NCBI GenBank assembly: GCA_937892255.1
Contig: CALAUL010000060.1
Coordinates: 1 to 41,794, forward strand
Direction: 5' to 3'
DNA: 41,794 nucleotides
Origin: an uncultured Bacteroidales bacterium
Lineage (GTDB): Bacteria; Bacteroidota; Bacteroidia; Bacteroidales; Marinilabiliaceae
Shown: one piece after another, positions 26,014 through 35,743 of the stretch
How positions within the stretch are numbered: position 1 is the stretch's first letter
Layout of the letters: every line of letters starts with the position of its first letter
Notes under the pieces: generated by a model
What the model was told of the DNA's origin: nothing
The model's input: only the letters and a program-made list of their open reading frames with translations
The model's database searches: none
Position numbers and translations under genes: made by a program

Positions 26014-27972
26014 TTACCAACCTGGGTTTTGAGAGAAATCCTCATATATATAGACCTCTTCCTCTACGATAGGGAACCAATAGTGTTTAGCACTGAAGTT
26101 ACGTTTCAAGATTTCTCTTTCTCTCCAGTTTTTAACCTTTGCCTCACGTGGATCGTTTTCTTTGTACCACGAAGTTGGCTCTACACGATCAAATTCTTGT
26201 GCTGTCTTGACAGTGTAAGGGTCTTCTGTAAGGAGCAACCAGCGCTGCAAGTCATTGAAACGGAATCCCTCATAGGCAAGCTCACAAGCACGCTCACGAC
26301 GAACTTCATCCATAAACACCTTCTTGTCAGCAGTAAACTTAGCTGCTACATGTCCTGCACCTACACGGTCACGCAACACATTGATAGCATCTTCTGCTGT
26401 GCGAGAGAATGACGTAGCCTTATATGAAGCACCACTTATGGCAGCGCCTGCCTCTGCATACATCAAGTATACGTCCGCCACACGCATATATGGCAAGTAA
26501 CATCTCAGACCGTTAGAATAATCTCTAACGAAGTTATCGTCCAAGTTACCCTGATGTGGAACGAGTTTCTGACAGAAATAACCTGTACGGCTACCTACCT
26601 CATCGTTACGCATCATACCACCTGTCGATAAACTTGCATATTCCAAATCCTCTGAACGACCTGTCGATGGCTTAACGATATATTTCACACCATCAAATAC
26701 AATGTCGTGGTAGAAACGCGGGTCTCGATTCTTGAATGGCTGCTCAGGGTTGAATCCTGACTCAGGGTCATCAATAGGAAGACCATTCGCCATACCATAA
26801 GCATAGTTGATATAGTTTGCAGTAGGTGTTTGTGTTAACTCCGAGCCTGCCAAGGTCTGAACATTACAGATATATCCTGTTGCAAAGTGCCATGCTGCAT
26901 CATCGGCTTTACCAAAGGTAGATCCGCGCAACATTGCTTCGACACTACCCGGTTGTTTCTGGCTCTGTTTTATTGTATAGAATATATCAGAGAAACAGTT
27001 GCCACTAACAGCATCTCTGTCATGATTGAAAATAGCCTCAAAGTCATTTGCGTCATAGTAATCGCAAAGAGCATAAGGAGATGAACCATCCTCTATGAGA
27101 GCAAGACTTTTGCCAAGAGCTTCTGCAGCCTGCTTTGCAAGGTCCTGATCGTAATCATAAGTCTTTGCACCACCTACCTGAGCTCCATTGTGGCTAAGAG
27201 GACTTGCTGCAAAAAGCAACATCTTACCTGCATAAGCATATGCTGTTGCTTTTGTAATACGAAGTTGATTCTGTCCAGATGTAGCAGCACCTACAGCCGC
27301 CTTATCCCAATCGTTAGGAAGGAGCTCTGCTGCTGCAAGGAAGTCTGCTGCCGCCTTAACCGCAGTCTCCTTAAATGTGAGACGTGGATCGTTGAGTGGC
27401 TCTGATGAGCTAGGTACTCTTTCAAGATATGGCATACCTCCCCACCAAATGATTACCTCTTCATACCACCAAGCTCGGAAGAAAAGAAGCTGTCCTTTAA
27501 TCACGTCTTTCTCTTCTGCTGTAGCGTCAACCATCATGTCCATGTTTTCAAGACCGAGGTTTGCTTTACGGATACAGTACCAAGCGTTATCCCAAATACG
27601 ATGTTCAGAACCACGACCGTCACCAGCATTTGATGCGCCTGTCCACTTGAGATACGAGCTAGCACCACCATAGTATGCTTTGAAATCTCCGGCATCGATT
27701 CTTGTTGTTAAGTGACGGTCTCCATAGTTTACAGCAAGAATTTCATCCTCACCCCAGTTGAATGTTGTATGCCAAGCACAAGTCTCCTTCTTTGGAATAC
27801 GACCATACAACTCTTCTACGAAACCTTGAAAGTTTCTAAAGTTTTTGAACGCCACTTCCGGACTCACATCCGTTCCAGGCTCTTTGTCAAGGTAGTCCTC
27901 ACACGAAGTAAGACTGCCGGCAAATAGAGCTACCGTAAAGATGGCTATTAATGATTTATATATTCGTTTCAT
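26014..27972 (-). CDS. xusB: SusD-family xylan-binding lipoprotein, XusB-like
   Basis: A 652-residue lipoprotein (lipobox LTSC, Cys24; mature start CEDYLDKEPGTDVSPEVAFKN typical of SusD). TPR-like helices (QLLFFRAWWYEEVIIWWGGMPYLERVP) and the C-terminal VRRERACELAYEGFRFNDLQRW and SQNPGW blocks identify the family. It forms the lid of the XusA pore, with its start 9 bases after the xusA stop. The assignment as XusB is by operon position: first SusD in a C-D-C-D-E-GH10 array. Confidence 0.92.
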   Translation of the reverse strand: MKRIYKSLIAIFTVALFAGSLTSCEDYLDKEPGTDVSPEVAFKNFRNFQGFVEELYGRIPKKETCAWHTTFNWGEDEILAVNYGDRHLTTRIDAGDFKAYYGGASSYLKWTGASNAGDGRGSEHRIWDNAWYCIRKANLGLENMDMMVDATAEEKDVIKGQLLFFRAWWYEEVIIWWGGMPYLERVPSSSEPLNDPRLTFKETAVKAAADFLAAAELLPNDWDKAAVGAATSGQNQLRITKATAYAYAGKMLLFAASPLSHNGAQVGGAKTYDYDQDLAKQAAEALGKSLALIEDGSSPYALCDYYDANDFEAIFNHDRDAVSGNCFSDIFYTIKQSQKQPGSVEAMLRGSTFGKADDAAWHFATGYICNVQTLAGSELTQTPTANYINYAYGMANGLPIDDPESGFNPEQPFKNRDPRFYHDIVFDGVKYIVKPSTGRSEDLEYASLSTGGMMRNDEVGSRTGYFCQKLVPHQGNLDDNFVRDYSNGLRCYLPYMRVADVYLMYAEAGAAISGASYKATSFSRTAEDAINVLRDRVGAGHVAAKFTADKKVFMDEVRRERACELAYEGFRFNDLQRWLLLTEDPYTVKTAQEFDRVEPTSWYKENDPREAKVKNWREREILKRNFSAKHYWFPIVEEEVYIYEDFSQNPGW

Positions 27973-27981
27973 TGTCTTGCT

Positions 27982-30900
27982 TTATAATGAGAATTTCAAA
28001 CCAAAGTTCACACGCTTAACCGTAGGATACTGACCCTGAGATGAAGAACCTGCGAAGTTAGACTCACGGTCATCAGGCATCTTTGTCCATACCCAAAGGT
28101 TGTTACCACTGACAAACAACTTAACGTTCTTAACAGAGAAGTCTCCGAAGTTTATCTTGTTGAATGTATAAGCGAGTTCAACGTTTTTCAAACGCAAGAA
28201 TGAGCCATCGTAATAGTTCTCATGACCTGCTCCATAACCCAACTGAGAATTGATACGAGGAGTAACCTTTTCTGCATTTGCAGGGTCATCTGACCACCAA
28301 GTACCTGTATCATACACATTGTTGAGGTTCTCTTGGAAAGAGTTAAGAGCAACTTCACGAGTTACATTACATACACCATAGAACTGAGCAAAACAACTCC
28401 ATCCCTTGTAATCGGCACCAAGGGAAAGGTTATATGTATTTTGTGGTGTTCCAGAGTACCCCCATGGAGTCGCATCATTTTGATCTACCACACCATCTCC
28501 GTTAAAGTCAACAATGTAATGGTCTCCCGCAAGTTTATTTCCATTATTAACGTCATACTTAGGTGCTGCCAAAAGATTATCATAAGATTCCATGCGGTCT
28601 CCACCTACATGTACTTTTGTCTGACCTATTGCATACCCTGCGACCTTACGATAGTCTTCGAGCATCTCTGCGTCATCCATCTTTACGATTTCGTTCTCTG
28701 CATGTGTAAAGTTCAAATTAGCCCAAAGTCTTAAGCTATTTTGGAATGACTTGTTGAAGCGAATTTCAACCTCGTAACCTTTGTTGTGTATTTCACCAAG
28801 GTTTGCAGCCGCTGCACTTTGTCCGAACCAACCCGGAACTGCACGATTGCCACCAGCAACATATACGTCAGTACGCTTATCCTTGAAGAAGTCAACATTA
28901 CCAGTAATCAAACCTCCAATAAATGAGTAGTCAACACCGAAGTTAAACTTACGAACAACCTCCCAATGTATATCAGGGTTACCAACGGTAGACTCGCGAT
29001 AGTTCTCGTATGGGCTATTGCCTTGTGTCTCTCCCATCATCACAGTACCACCAAATGCCCATTCAGACATATATGCGAAACGAGGCACACCGCCATCATC
29101 ACCAATCTCACCGTATGATGCACGAAGCTTCAAATAGTCCATAATCTGCAAATCACGAACCGGAGCCATGAATGATTCCTCTGTGATTGTCCAACCGATA
29201 GCACCTGAGTTAAAGAATGCAAAGCGGTTATCTGCACTAAACTTCTCAGAACCGTTATATGCACCGTTGTACTCCAAGTGATATTTGTTTGCATATCCAT
29301 AAGTCACACGGAAGACCCAATCCTCACGATATGAAGGGATAGCAGAACCTTGGTTGTATTCCTGACGCTGGAACAAGCCCATTGCTGTAACATCATGTGA
29401 ACCGAAAGTATTACCATAGTTGAGCTGCAACTGATAGTTGAGGTTACGACCTGTAAGACCATTGTTTACACTACCACCTTCTGTTGACCATTTCTTAGCT
29501 TGGTCAGCGTAGTCAAACTTATTAAATGATTCCTCTGGCTGCTTGTGCTGTTTTTGTCCTGTATAAGGGTCAATCCATGTAAGCTGAGGCACATTGATAT
29601 TTGCATCATCTCGTACTATCTGAGCTGAAGACTGGAACGAGTTATCAAACGACAACGAGCCACGGAGTGCAAGACCTTCAAGAAGGAACTTCAAATCTTG
29701 CTCCAAAACGAAGTCAGTTGTGATACGTGTTGTGTTTTGCTTAGCACTACCATTAAGAGCAATAGTTCTCGGAGAGTTTGACACGCGGTTCTCACCAGCA
29801 GGATAATAACCCCATGAACCATCTGAATATTGTGGCATAAACACGTCAGGAGCAATATTGTAAGCCGCAGACCAGTTCTGAGCAAACTGCCAGTCACCGA
29901 TATTCGAAATACCCTGAGAACCTGTCTTCTGAGATCCAAGAGAACCTGCAAGACTTACCTTAATTACTGTAGTAGGCGTAATCGAGAAGTCGAGGTTAGA
30001 ACGAACAGAAATCTTATTGAATCCATAACCACCTGTATATCCACGACCAGATTTGAACTCTTTAAACATATCCGCCTCATTAACGAAATCGGCAGATGCG
30101 AAGTAACGAACAAATTTAGTACCACCAAGGACATTCAAGTTTGCATTGTATGATGTTGCTGCCTTTCTAAACAACAAATCTTGCCAATCCACATTAGCAA
30201 AACGCTCCTTCTGTTCCAAAGTAGTCTGATTACGATAGTTTTCAATGAATTTCTGAGAATCCACTCTCTCCCAAGCAGCAGGGTTTACGTTAAGCTCATG
30301 CTCTGCCGCCAAGTTACGCATCATAAGACCATCGTAAGAATCGAGCTTACCCGGCAACTTAGAAACCATCTTCAAAACAGCATTAGCAGATACGTTGATT
30401 TGTGCTCTACCTTCCTGACCACGCTTAGTTGTGATAAGGATAACACCATTGGCACCCTTCACACCATAAACAGCTGTTGCCGATGCGTCCTTCAAAACCG
30501 AAATATTTTCAACAGACGCCATATCAACAGAACTCATAGGACGCTCGATTCCATCAACGAGCACAAGTGGTTCCGAATTGTTAGGTGAACTTGAACCACG
30601 AATCACGATCTGTGGCTCTTCTGCACCTGGGAGACCTGTACTCTGTGTTGTGATAACACCAGGAAGGTTACCAGTGAGAGCTGCACCTACGTCAGTGATA
30701 CCAGCTGCGCGCTCAAGGACCTCACCTGTTGTCTGAGTGATGGCACCTACCACAGAAGCTTTCTTCTGTTGTCCATAACCTACGACAACAATGTCCTCCA
30801 AGTTAACCACGTCTTCCTCAAGAGTCACTTCCATCTTAGCTGCCGCAGGCAACTCTTGAGACGTAAAACCAATAAAGCTGAAAACCAATGTCTTACCGGC

Positions 30901-31131
30901 ATCAACTTTTAATGTAAAATTGCCATCAAAATCGGTGATGACACCGTTTGTTGTCCCTTTCTCAAATACGCTGGCTCCGATGATTGGTTGTCCGGTCTGA
31001 TCTAATACTTTACCGGAAACTGTCATGTTGCCCTGTGCCTGCGCCAAGAATGGCATGAGGCACAAAAGTGCGCACATTAAAAACTTCGGAACGGACCACG
31101 CTTTCCTTAGTCTTTCATTAACGTTATTCAT
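27982..31131 (-). CDS. xusA: SusC-type TonB-dependent outer-membrane transporter, XusA-like
   Basis: With the start at 31131 it has 1049 residues. The signal peptide ends FLAQAQ; the frame also opens 9 codons earlier at 31158, but that adds a non-signal stretch. A CarboxypepD_reg-like domain (about 36-110, VSGKVLDQTGQPIIGASV) is followed by DIVVVGYGQQKKASVVGAI, the plug (PLVLVDGIERP, VLKDASATAVYGVKGANGVI) and a long barrel ending VKRVNFGLKFSL. First gene of xusABCDE-xyn10C. A candidate promoter is at 31578-31585, giving a leader of about 445 bases, and an alternative at 31386-31393. Confidence 0.93.
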   Translation of the reverse strand: MNNVNERLRKAWSVPKFLMCALLCLMPFLAQAQGNMTVSGKVLDQTGQPIIGASVFEKGTTNGVITDFDGNFTLKVDAGKTLVFSFIGFTSQELPAAAKMEVTLEEDVVNLEDIVVVGYGQQKKASVVGAITQTTGEVLERAAGITDVGAALTGNLPGVITTQSTGLPGAEEPQIVIRGSSSPNNSEPLVLVDGIERPMSSVDMASVENISVLKDASATAVYGVKGANGVILITTKRGQEGRAQINVSANAVLKMVSKLPGKLDSYDGLMMRNLAAEHELNVNPAAWERVDSQKFIENYRNQTTLEQKERFANVDWQDLLFRKAATSYNANLNVLGGTKFVRYFASADFVNEADMFKEFKSGRGYTGGYGFNKISVRSNLDFSITPTTVIKVSLAGSLGSQKTGSQGISNIGDWQFAQNWSAAYNIAPDVFMPQYSDGSWGYYPAGENRVSNSPRTIALNGSAKQNTTRITTDFVLEQDLKFLLEGLALRGSLSFDNSFQSSAQIVRDDANINVPQLTWIDPYTGQKQHKQPEESFNKFDYADQAKKWSTEGGSVNNGLTGRNLNYQLQLNYGNTFGSHDVTAMGLFQRQEYNQGSAIPSYREDWVFRVTYGYANKYHLEYNGAYNGSEKFSADNRFAFFNSGAIGWTITEESFMAPVRDLQIMDYLKLRASYGEIGDDGGVPRFAYMSEWAFGGTVMMGETQGNSPYENYRESTVGNPDIHWEVVRKFNFGVDYSFIGGLITGNVDFFKDKRTDVYVAGGNRAVPGWFGQSAAAANLGEIHNKGYEVEIRFNKSFQNSLRLWANLNFTHAENEIVKMDDAEMLEDYRKVAGYAIGQTKVHVGGDRMESYDNLLAAPKYDVNNGNKLAGDHYIVDFNGDGVVDQNDATPWGYSGTPQNTYNLSLGADYKGWSCFAQFYGVCNVTREVALNSFQENLNNVYDTGTWWSDDPANAEKVTPRINSQLGYGAGHENYYDGSFLRLKNVELAYTFNKINFGDFSVKNVKLFVSGNNLWVWTKMPDDRESNFAGSSSQGQYPTVKRVNFGLKFSL

Positions 31132-31385
31132 TTGTTTTATACTTAAAATAATTAACATTTGTGGATTACTTAAATCTCATGAGTTAAGAAATCCGCTTCT
31201 AACTATCGTCTTTTCTTTCCATACGCAATTTTGTTTTATTTGGTAAACATTGTTTTTACTTACACCGATCCCACCACACACAATCACACTACATCTTAAA
31301 GTACATTCTTTCCCTATCATCAAGAATAGAACTAACGCTTCGACAATAATCGCCGAAGTAAATTATTCCTTCTTAACATTTCACA

Positions 31386-31393
31386 ACAAAAAT
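31386..31393 (-). promoter_or_regulatory. Alternative -7 box for xusA
   Basis: TATTTTTG on the minus strand fits TAnnTTTG and would shorten the leader to about 250 bases. In such AT-rich DNA it may be chance. Confidence 0.2.
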
Positions 31394-31566
31394 ACTATAA
31401 AAACACAATTCGACAACACTGCAAACGAAACATATATTAATTATAATTCATACCTACTCGTTTTATTTTAACATTTACAATTGCTTTTTTGCAACAAATG
31501 ATACATTATTATATAATAGATACTATCCCATAAAATTTGATAAGATTATTTATAGATATATAAACC

Positions 31567-31597
31567 CCGTTAATATACAAAAGTAAGGCTTTAACGG
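31567..31597 (-). promoter_or_regulatory. Candidate xusA promoter inside an inverted repeat
   Basis: TACTTTTG (31578-31585, minus) fits TAnnTTTG. Perfect 7-base arms CCGTTAA (31567-31573) and TTAACGG (31591-31597) flank it with the same centre, as expected for a regulator or operator over the promoter. The core TACAAAAGTA is shared with the third SusC promoter (13276-13284 region). Confidence 0.45.
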
Positions 31598-31855
31598 AGT
31601 ATTACCAGAGTAGTCGAAGAGTCATTCGGTGCAACATGCAATCATCATCAGATGTCAACACAAACATGGTGTAACATATATATTACAATTATTGATACAG
31701 GAATCTGTACAACGTAAATAAAAACGAAACATGAGATGAAACATACGAGATACAAACAGATGACAAAAGGGCATAACAAGATAACAAACACGTTAAAAAG
31801 CGTAAAAGAATCTTAAACAATAATTACATCAAAAATAAATAAAATTAACATAAAC

Positions 31856-31970
31856 AAACGCACCACAAAACAACAAAACAAAACATCGAATTATTTTATT
31901 ATATAAAACAAATAATGGCCGTCATTATTAATATGAGACAAAATAATTTGTTATATTGTTTTGTGCGTTT
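31856..31970. repeat. Nested inverted repeat
   Basis: Left arm 31856-31873 (AAACGCACCACAAAACAA) matches the reverse complement of 31956-31970 (TTGTTTTGTGCGTTT) apart from a 3-base bulge. A perfect 7-bp hairpin AATAATG/CATTATT lies near the middle (31911-31929). On the plus strand a T-tract follows shortly after (31974-31979). Role unknown. Confidence 0.55.
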
Positions 31971-32318
31971 CGTTTTTTTGCCCGTATAACATCGACATTG
32001 CATAAAGAAGAAAACGAGTAAAACACAACTATCTGGATAGAGAATAAAACTCGTCAAAATAGTACAATTCGATATAAAGGACTATTTCATAAACACTGTC
32101 CACAGCAATCAACAAAATTAAATATTGGTGTCCGATAAAACTTTTTTTGAAAGGATAAAAAGGATACAATACATTTGCAGGATTCGGTTCTAAATGGTTA
32201 TATCTGTTTTGCCCAAAGTAATACAAACTATGAGCAGAAGTTCACATTTTTCGGACAGTAACAATTATCTATATTGTAAGAAATCCACGTCAAAACATAA
32301 TCCAGCTTCTCTACATAC

Positions 32319-32351
32319 AAAAGGAGAGTATACCACAAAAGTATACTCTCC
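32319..32351 (-). terminator. Rho-independent terminator of the GH43-GH8/CE1/GH43 operon
   Basis: A perfect 11-bp stem, GGAGAGTATAC (32323-32333) with GTATACTCTCC (32341-32351), 7-base loop, is followed on the minus strand by TTTTG. It lies 65 bases after the GH43 stop. Confidence 0.85.
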
Positions 32352-32415
32352 GGAACGTAATATAACAATACTTCTACTCTATGTAAAAAGTGTGTTCATA
32401 CGAAGAATTGACTCA

Positions 32416-33888
32416 TTAATGATTACGGAAATTCCACTTAGAGTTGTCAGAATGGAAATCGTATTCAGCAAGAGTAGGTGTGCTATCGCCTATAGAATAG
32501 AGAACATATTTGGTGTTGTTTCCTTCCATGCCCGGTATCTGCTTTGGCATGATACGGAAAGTACCGTCTGTAAGCTGTTCTATACGCCACAACTGTTCTG
32601 GTGCACCGGTATATTCCTCAACTGTTGTAACTTCGAGTTTGTCCGTTGCAGCAAGTGCACGATTTGTTCCCTCGATAGTAATCTTGAAGTATGGATTACT
32701 CAAGTAACCTCCTGCTTCCGGAACAGCTGTAATAGTCCATTTCTGATGAGGACGGAACATATAGTCGCCGATACGAACATCGATATTTCCTTTTGCCCAT
32801 GTAGAATCAACTTCTGCAAGTGTTTGATCTGCAACAGGTTTAACAGGGTCTTCAGGCTTAACACGCCACCACATCTGACGGTCTTGCTTGATACGCACGA
32901 AGTCAACAGCCAACTCCAAGGCATAGCCTCTTCTCTCTGACTCTATCTCATAAGTGCCTTCTTTGAAGCGGTCGCCGGCAACCGGCCAATCGTTCTTCCA
33001 CAAAAGAGGACGAATTCCCAATACACTGCGTCCGCCCTGATCAAAATCTGCTTCATAGTGACATGACATTATCTCAACACCTTCGTCAATGATTGTGCGA
33101 CCAAAGTGACCTGGTCCTGCTACACGATCACCTGCGGCTATGACCATACGTCCACCACCTTCGAGCATGCCACGTCCTACATTGTCAAGATAAGGTCCTT
33201 GTACTGTACGTGCACGACCTACTACTATATTGTATGTAGAGTTCACACCGTCGCAGCATGTTCCGTGTGTACCAAGGAGATAGTACCAACCATTGCGATA
33301 GATGAGGTCGGTAGCTTCACAGTCAATAGCTATATCTTGTGCTACATTGCCCTCGACACGTTTTCCTGTTGCCGGGTCAATTTCGATAAGACGTATAAAG
33401 CCGAAATATGTACCATACGATACCCAAAGACGACCTGTATTAGGGTCAAGGAGTAAACCCGGGTCAATAGCATCGTTGTCTTCATTTCCGTCAGAAGCTG
33501 CTACTTCGATAGCTTCAGTATATTTGAAGTCAGGAGACTGTGGGTCGAGGGTCTTATTCCACATTGTGAGGATTTTACCATTATGACCACCACCAAGGCC
33601 ACCGCCTGTAGCACCGTAGATAACCAAATATCTGTCGCCAATCTTGAGGGCGTCAGGAGCCGCACCGCCACCGGGACGTACTGCACCACTAAACCAGTTC
33701 CAACCGTCAGATGTTATAAGTCCGCCTTGACCTGTTCCGAATGTATAGAACTTACCATCGCACTCAACAAGAGTTGAAGGGTCGTGAATATAAGGCTGAC
33801 CTGATTGAGCTGCTACGTCTACAGACATCATAAGTGACGTAAGAGCAGCTGCACCTAATAATATATTTCTTTGTTTCATTGTCAACAT
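32416..33888 (-). CDS. Secreted GH43 glycosidase with C-terminal beta-rich domain
   Basis: A 490-residue secreted enzyme; start 33888 or the in-frame ATG at 33879 (MKQRNILL), both upstream of a signal peptide ending DVAAQ. The five-blade GH43 propeller spans about 30-320: general base Asp36 in IHDPSTLV, pKa-modulating Asp in DAIDPGLLL, and catalytic acid Glu in IDCEATDLIY. GHNGKILTMWNKTLDPQ is typical of the arabinan/arabinoxylan-type GH43 enzymes. The last 150 residues form a beta-rich, Trp-containing domain that may bind carbohydrate (lectin-like; exact family unclear). Probably an arabinofuranosidase, xylosidase or endo-arabinanase acting on arabinoxylan fragments. Last gene of its operon, 18 bases after 33907-34566. 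Confidence 0.88.
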   Translation of the reverse strand: MLTMKQRNILLGAAALTSLMMSVDVAAQSGQPYIHDPSTLVECDGKFYTFGTGQGGLITSDGWNWFSGAVRPGGGAAPDALKIGDRYLVIYGATGGGLGGGHNGKILTMWNKTLDPQSPDFKYTEAIEVAASDGNEDNDAIDPGLLLDPNTGRLWVSYGTYFGFIRLIEIDPATGKRVEGNVAQDIAIDCEATDLIYRNGWYYLLGTHGTCCDGVNSTYNIVVGRARTVQGPYLDNVGRGMLEGGGRMVIAAGDRVAGPGHFGRTIIDEGVEIMSCHYEADFDQGGRSVLGIRPLLWKNDWPVAGDRFKEGTYEIESERRGYALELAVDFVRIKQDRQMWWRVKPEDPVKPVADQTLAEVDSTWAKGNIDVRIGDYMFRPHQKWTITAVPEAGGYLSNPYFKITIEGTNRALAATDKLEVTTVEEYTGAPEQLWRIEQLTDGTFRIMPKQIPGMEGNNTKYVLYSIGDSTPTLAEYDFHSDNSKWNFRNH

Positions 33889-33906
33889 TACAAGTTATGT
33901 TCAAAA

Positions 33907-34566
33907 TTAGTGTATTGTGTAGCCTTTGATAGCTTCGCCCTTGTCATTGATGAAGCGTACACAGAAGTCGCTCATACCCGGACCATTGATAACAGCGCCG
34001 CGCAAGATGTTGCGTCCTTTCTTAAGATTGAGACGAACAGATACGCAGTCATCTTTTACCATACGACGGTCGCCAGAGAGGATAAGAGCCTCCTCGCCGT
34101 TGAGCCACCACATAGATGCAGAGTTAGAGCCTACTGCAAGACGAACATTCTCCATGTCCTCTTCGCACTCAATAACAGTCACTGCCCAGAAAAGAACACC
34201 GTAAATCTGTTTTTCAAGACCTGAAGCAAAACGGAAAAGCTTGACATTAAAGAGCTTGCTATCTACTGCATGCCACATGAGTTTCTTATCTCCAACCTTT
34301 ACTTTCTGCTTGTCTTTAGGTTCGATGGTAAACTGATCTTTGAAATATTCTTTGTTAAACTCTGTACGCAAATAGCTGTCAACAAAGACAATATTTGTGC
34401 GGTTAGGTTTGTCGATAGGTTCGAGCAAACGCCAACGACGTATGAAGCCGTCCTCATCAGGTGAGGCTGCTGTAGCGGTTGAAGGAGAGAAATAATCCTC
34501 GAACTTCTGTGCTGAAACATTAAGGGTCATCAAGCACACCGCAAACATGATTATATATCTTATCAT
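33907..34566 (-). CDS. Small secreted beta-sandwich protein of the xylan locus
   Basis: A 219-residue protein with signal peptide MIRYIIMFAVCLMTLNVSAQ. The mature part is one beta-rich domain starting GFIRRWRLLEPI, with VGSNSASMWWLNGEEAL and a final strand block (GRNILRGAVINGPG). This is reminiscent of jelly-roll modules attached to larger Bacteroidetes esterases and glycosidases (PA14- or E-set-like); it has no serine hydrolase motif. It lies between CE1 (32-base gap) and GH43 (18-base gap), so it is co-expressed with them. A stand-alone glycan-binding accessory is my inference; similar stand-alone proteins may be labelled acetylxylan esterase in databases, which nothing here supports. Confidence 0.7.
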   Translation of the reverse strand: MIRYIIMFAVCLMTLNVSAQKFEDYFSPSTATAASPDEDGFIRRWRLLEPIDKPNRTNIVFVDSYLRTEFNKEYFKDQFTIEPKDKQKVKVGDKKLMWHAVDSKLFNVKLFRFASGLEKQIYGVLFWAVTVIECEEDMENVRLAVGSNSASMWWLNGEEALILSGDRRMVKDDCVSVRLNLKKGRNILRGAVINGPGMSDFCVRFINDKGEAIKGYTIH

Positions 34567-34598
34567 TTTATTTGCTTATTAAGCGTTATACATCTATT

Positions 34599-35711
34599 TT
34601 ATTTGAAAAGAAGCGGAGCCATTGTATAGAGAGCTCTTCTCCATGTGAGGAACTCGTGTGCTGTACCCTCTGAGATATGTGATACAGCGTTGTATCCGGC
34701 ATCTTTGAGAATCTTTGTTGCCTCATTGATACGGTCAGGAGACTCTTTGCTGCCGCAGCTCAAGAAGATAAGCTTCGCTCTATTAACATCGTTAATCTCT
34801 TCCGGTGTGTAAATACCGCCACTGAGCAAACCGTAGTATCCGAAGACTTCCGGACGACGCAATGTGATAAGATGTGTCTCAAAGCCACCCATTGAAAGAC
34901 CTGCCATTGCTCGATGATCCTTATCTGCTATTGTACGGAAATGTTTGTCAACATAAGGAATGAGCTCGTCAACGAGTACTGTCTCGAAATCCTTTGCTGT
35001 GAACGACTGAAGACCACCAAACTTAACTTCATTTGTCATGCCGTAAGTCATAACAATGATGAACGGATCTATCTTGCCTTCTGCGATAAGGTTATCCATT
35101 ATGAGGTTGGCGTGTCCTTGGTTAGACCAAGCTGTCTCGTCTTCTCCCCAACCATGCTGAAGATAAAGAACCGGATAACGTTTGTCTGGGTTCTGGAAGT
35201 ATTCGTATGGTAAGTATACAAATGCTCTGCGATCTGTGTTAGTACTTGGCGAGTTAAAAAGAATCTGCGATACTTGACCGTGAGGAACGTTCTTGAGTGC
35301 GTAGAAATCTTTGTCATGAGCTGGAATCTCTATGCCACTCTCCCAACGACACGAGCCAAAGAAATTGAGCGTACCAGGGTCGTTAAGGGTACCTCCGTCA
35401 ACAGTAAGATGGTAGTAGTGGAAACCTTCGTCCATAGGACCTGCTGTTGTTCCGTTCCAAAAGCCGTCTTCACCTTTTTCGAGTTTTGTTCCGCCTTGAC
35501 CACCTAAGCCCAAGCTTACAGATACAGCCTTTGCATCAGGAGCAAAGACTTTGAAACGTGCGTAACCCTGTGAGTTGACCATAGGGTATTGTTGTCCCGG
35601 CTGATTAAGCTCTGAAGGGACGAAATCCTCCTTAACAGTTTCTTGTGCCACAAGCTCAACTCCACAAAGGAGAGCTGCTGCGCACATTGTTGTCATAATT
35701 GTCTGTTTCAT
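34599..35711 (-). CDS. CE1-family feruloyl/acetyl xylan esterase with N-terminal CBM48-like domain
   Basis: A 370-residue secreted enzyme (signal peptide ending CGVELVAQ). Residues about 45-130 form a CBM48-like E-set domain (ARFKVFAPDAKAVSVSLG, GFHYYHLTVDGG). The alpha/beta hydrolase domain carries YPVLYLQHGWGEDETAW, nucleophile Ser273 in GLSMGGFETH, and the terminal His in GTAHEFLTW. The oxyanion and acid blocks resemble the second CE1 protein at 14023-15144, its paralogue. It removes feruloyl or acetyl groups so that GH43 and GH8 enzymes can proceed. Second gene of its operon; a hairpin separates it from the GH43-GH8 gene. Confidence 0.9.
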   Translation of the reverse strand: MKQTIMTTMCAAALLCGVELVAQETVKEDFVPSELNQPGQQYPMVNSQGYARFKVFAPDAKAVSVSLGLGGQGGTKLEKGEDGFWNGTTAGPMDEGFHYYHLTVDGGTLNDPGTLNFFGSCRWESGIEIPAHDKDFYALKNVPHGQVSQILFNSPSTNTDRRAFVYLPYEYFQNPDKRYPVLYLQHGWGEDETAWSNQGHANLIMDNLIAEGKIDPFIIVMTYGMTNEVKFGGLQSFTAKDFETVLVDELIPYVDKHFRTIADKDHRAMAGLSMGGFETHLITLRRPEVFGYYGLLSGGIYTPEEINDVNRAKLIFLSCGSKESPDRINEATKILKDAGYNAVSHISEGTAHEFLTWRRALYTMAPLLFK

Positions 35712-35743
35712 ACTGCTTTTAATAAATATATTAAGATTAATTG

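Larger units (their letters stand above)
31132..32415. other. 1.28-kb AT-rich intergenic region between the GH43 operon and the xus operon
   Basis: No gene supported. In minus-strand order it contains the terminator of the GH43 unit (32319-32351), a nested inverted repeat (31856-31970 with a central hairpin 31911-31929), the candidate xusA promoter with flanking inverted repeat (31567-31597), and a long leader. Short open frames on the plus strand (31250-31471, 32194-32940) are AT-rich or antisense shadows. Confidence 0.6.

Noticed and set aside
25984..26412. 142-codon plus-strand open frame
   Set aside because: Antisense to the C-terminal part of xusB; no motif or promoter.
31250..31471. 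73-codon open frame in the xus leader region
   Set aside because: AT-rich, on the strand opposite to the operon, no recognisable motif or upstream signals.
32194..32940. 248-codon plus-strand open frame over the GH43 gene
   Set aside because: Shadow frame: Cys- and Ile-rich translation, antisense to a clear GH43 enzyme.
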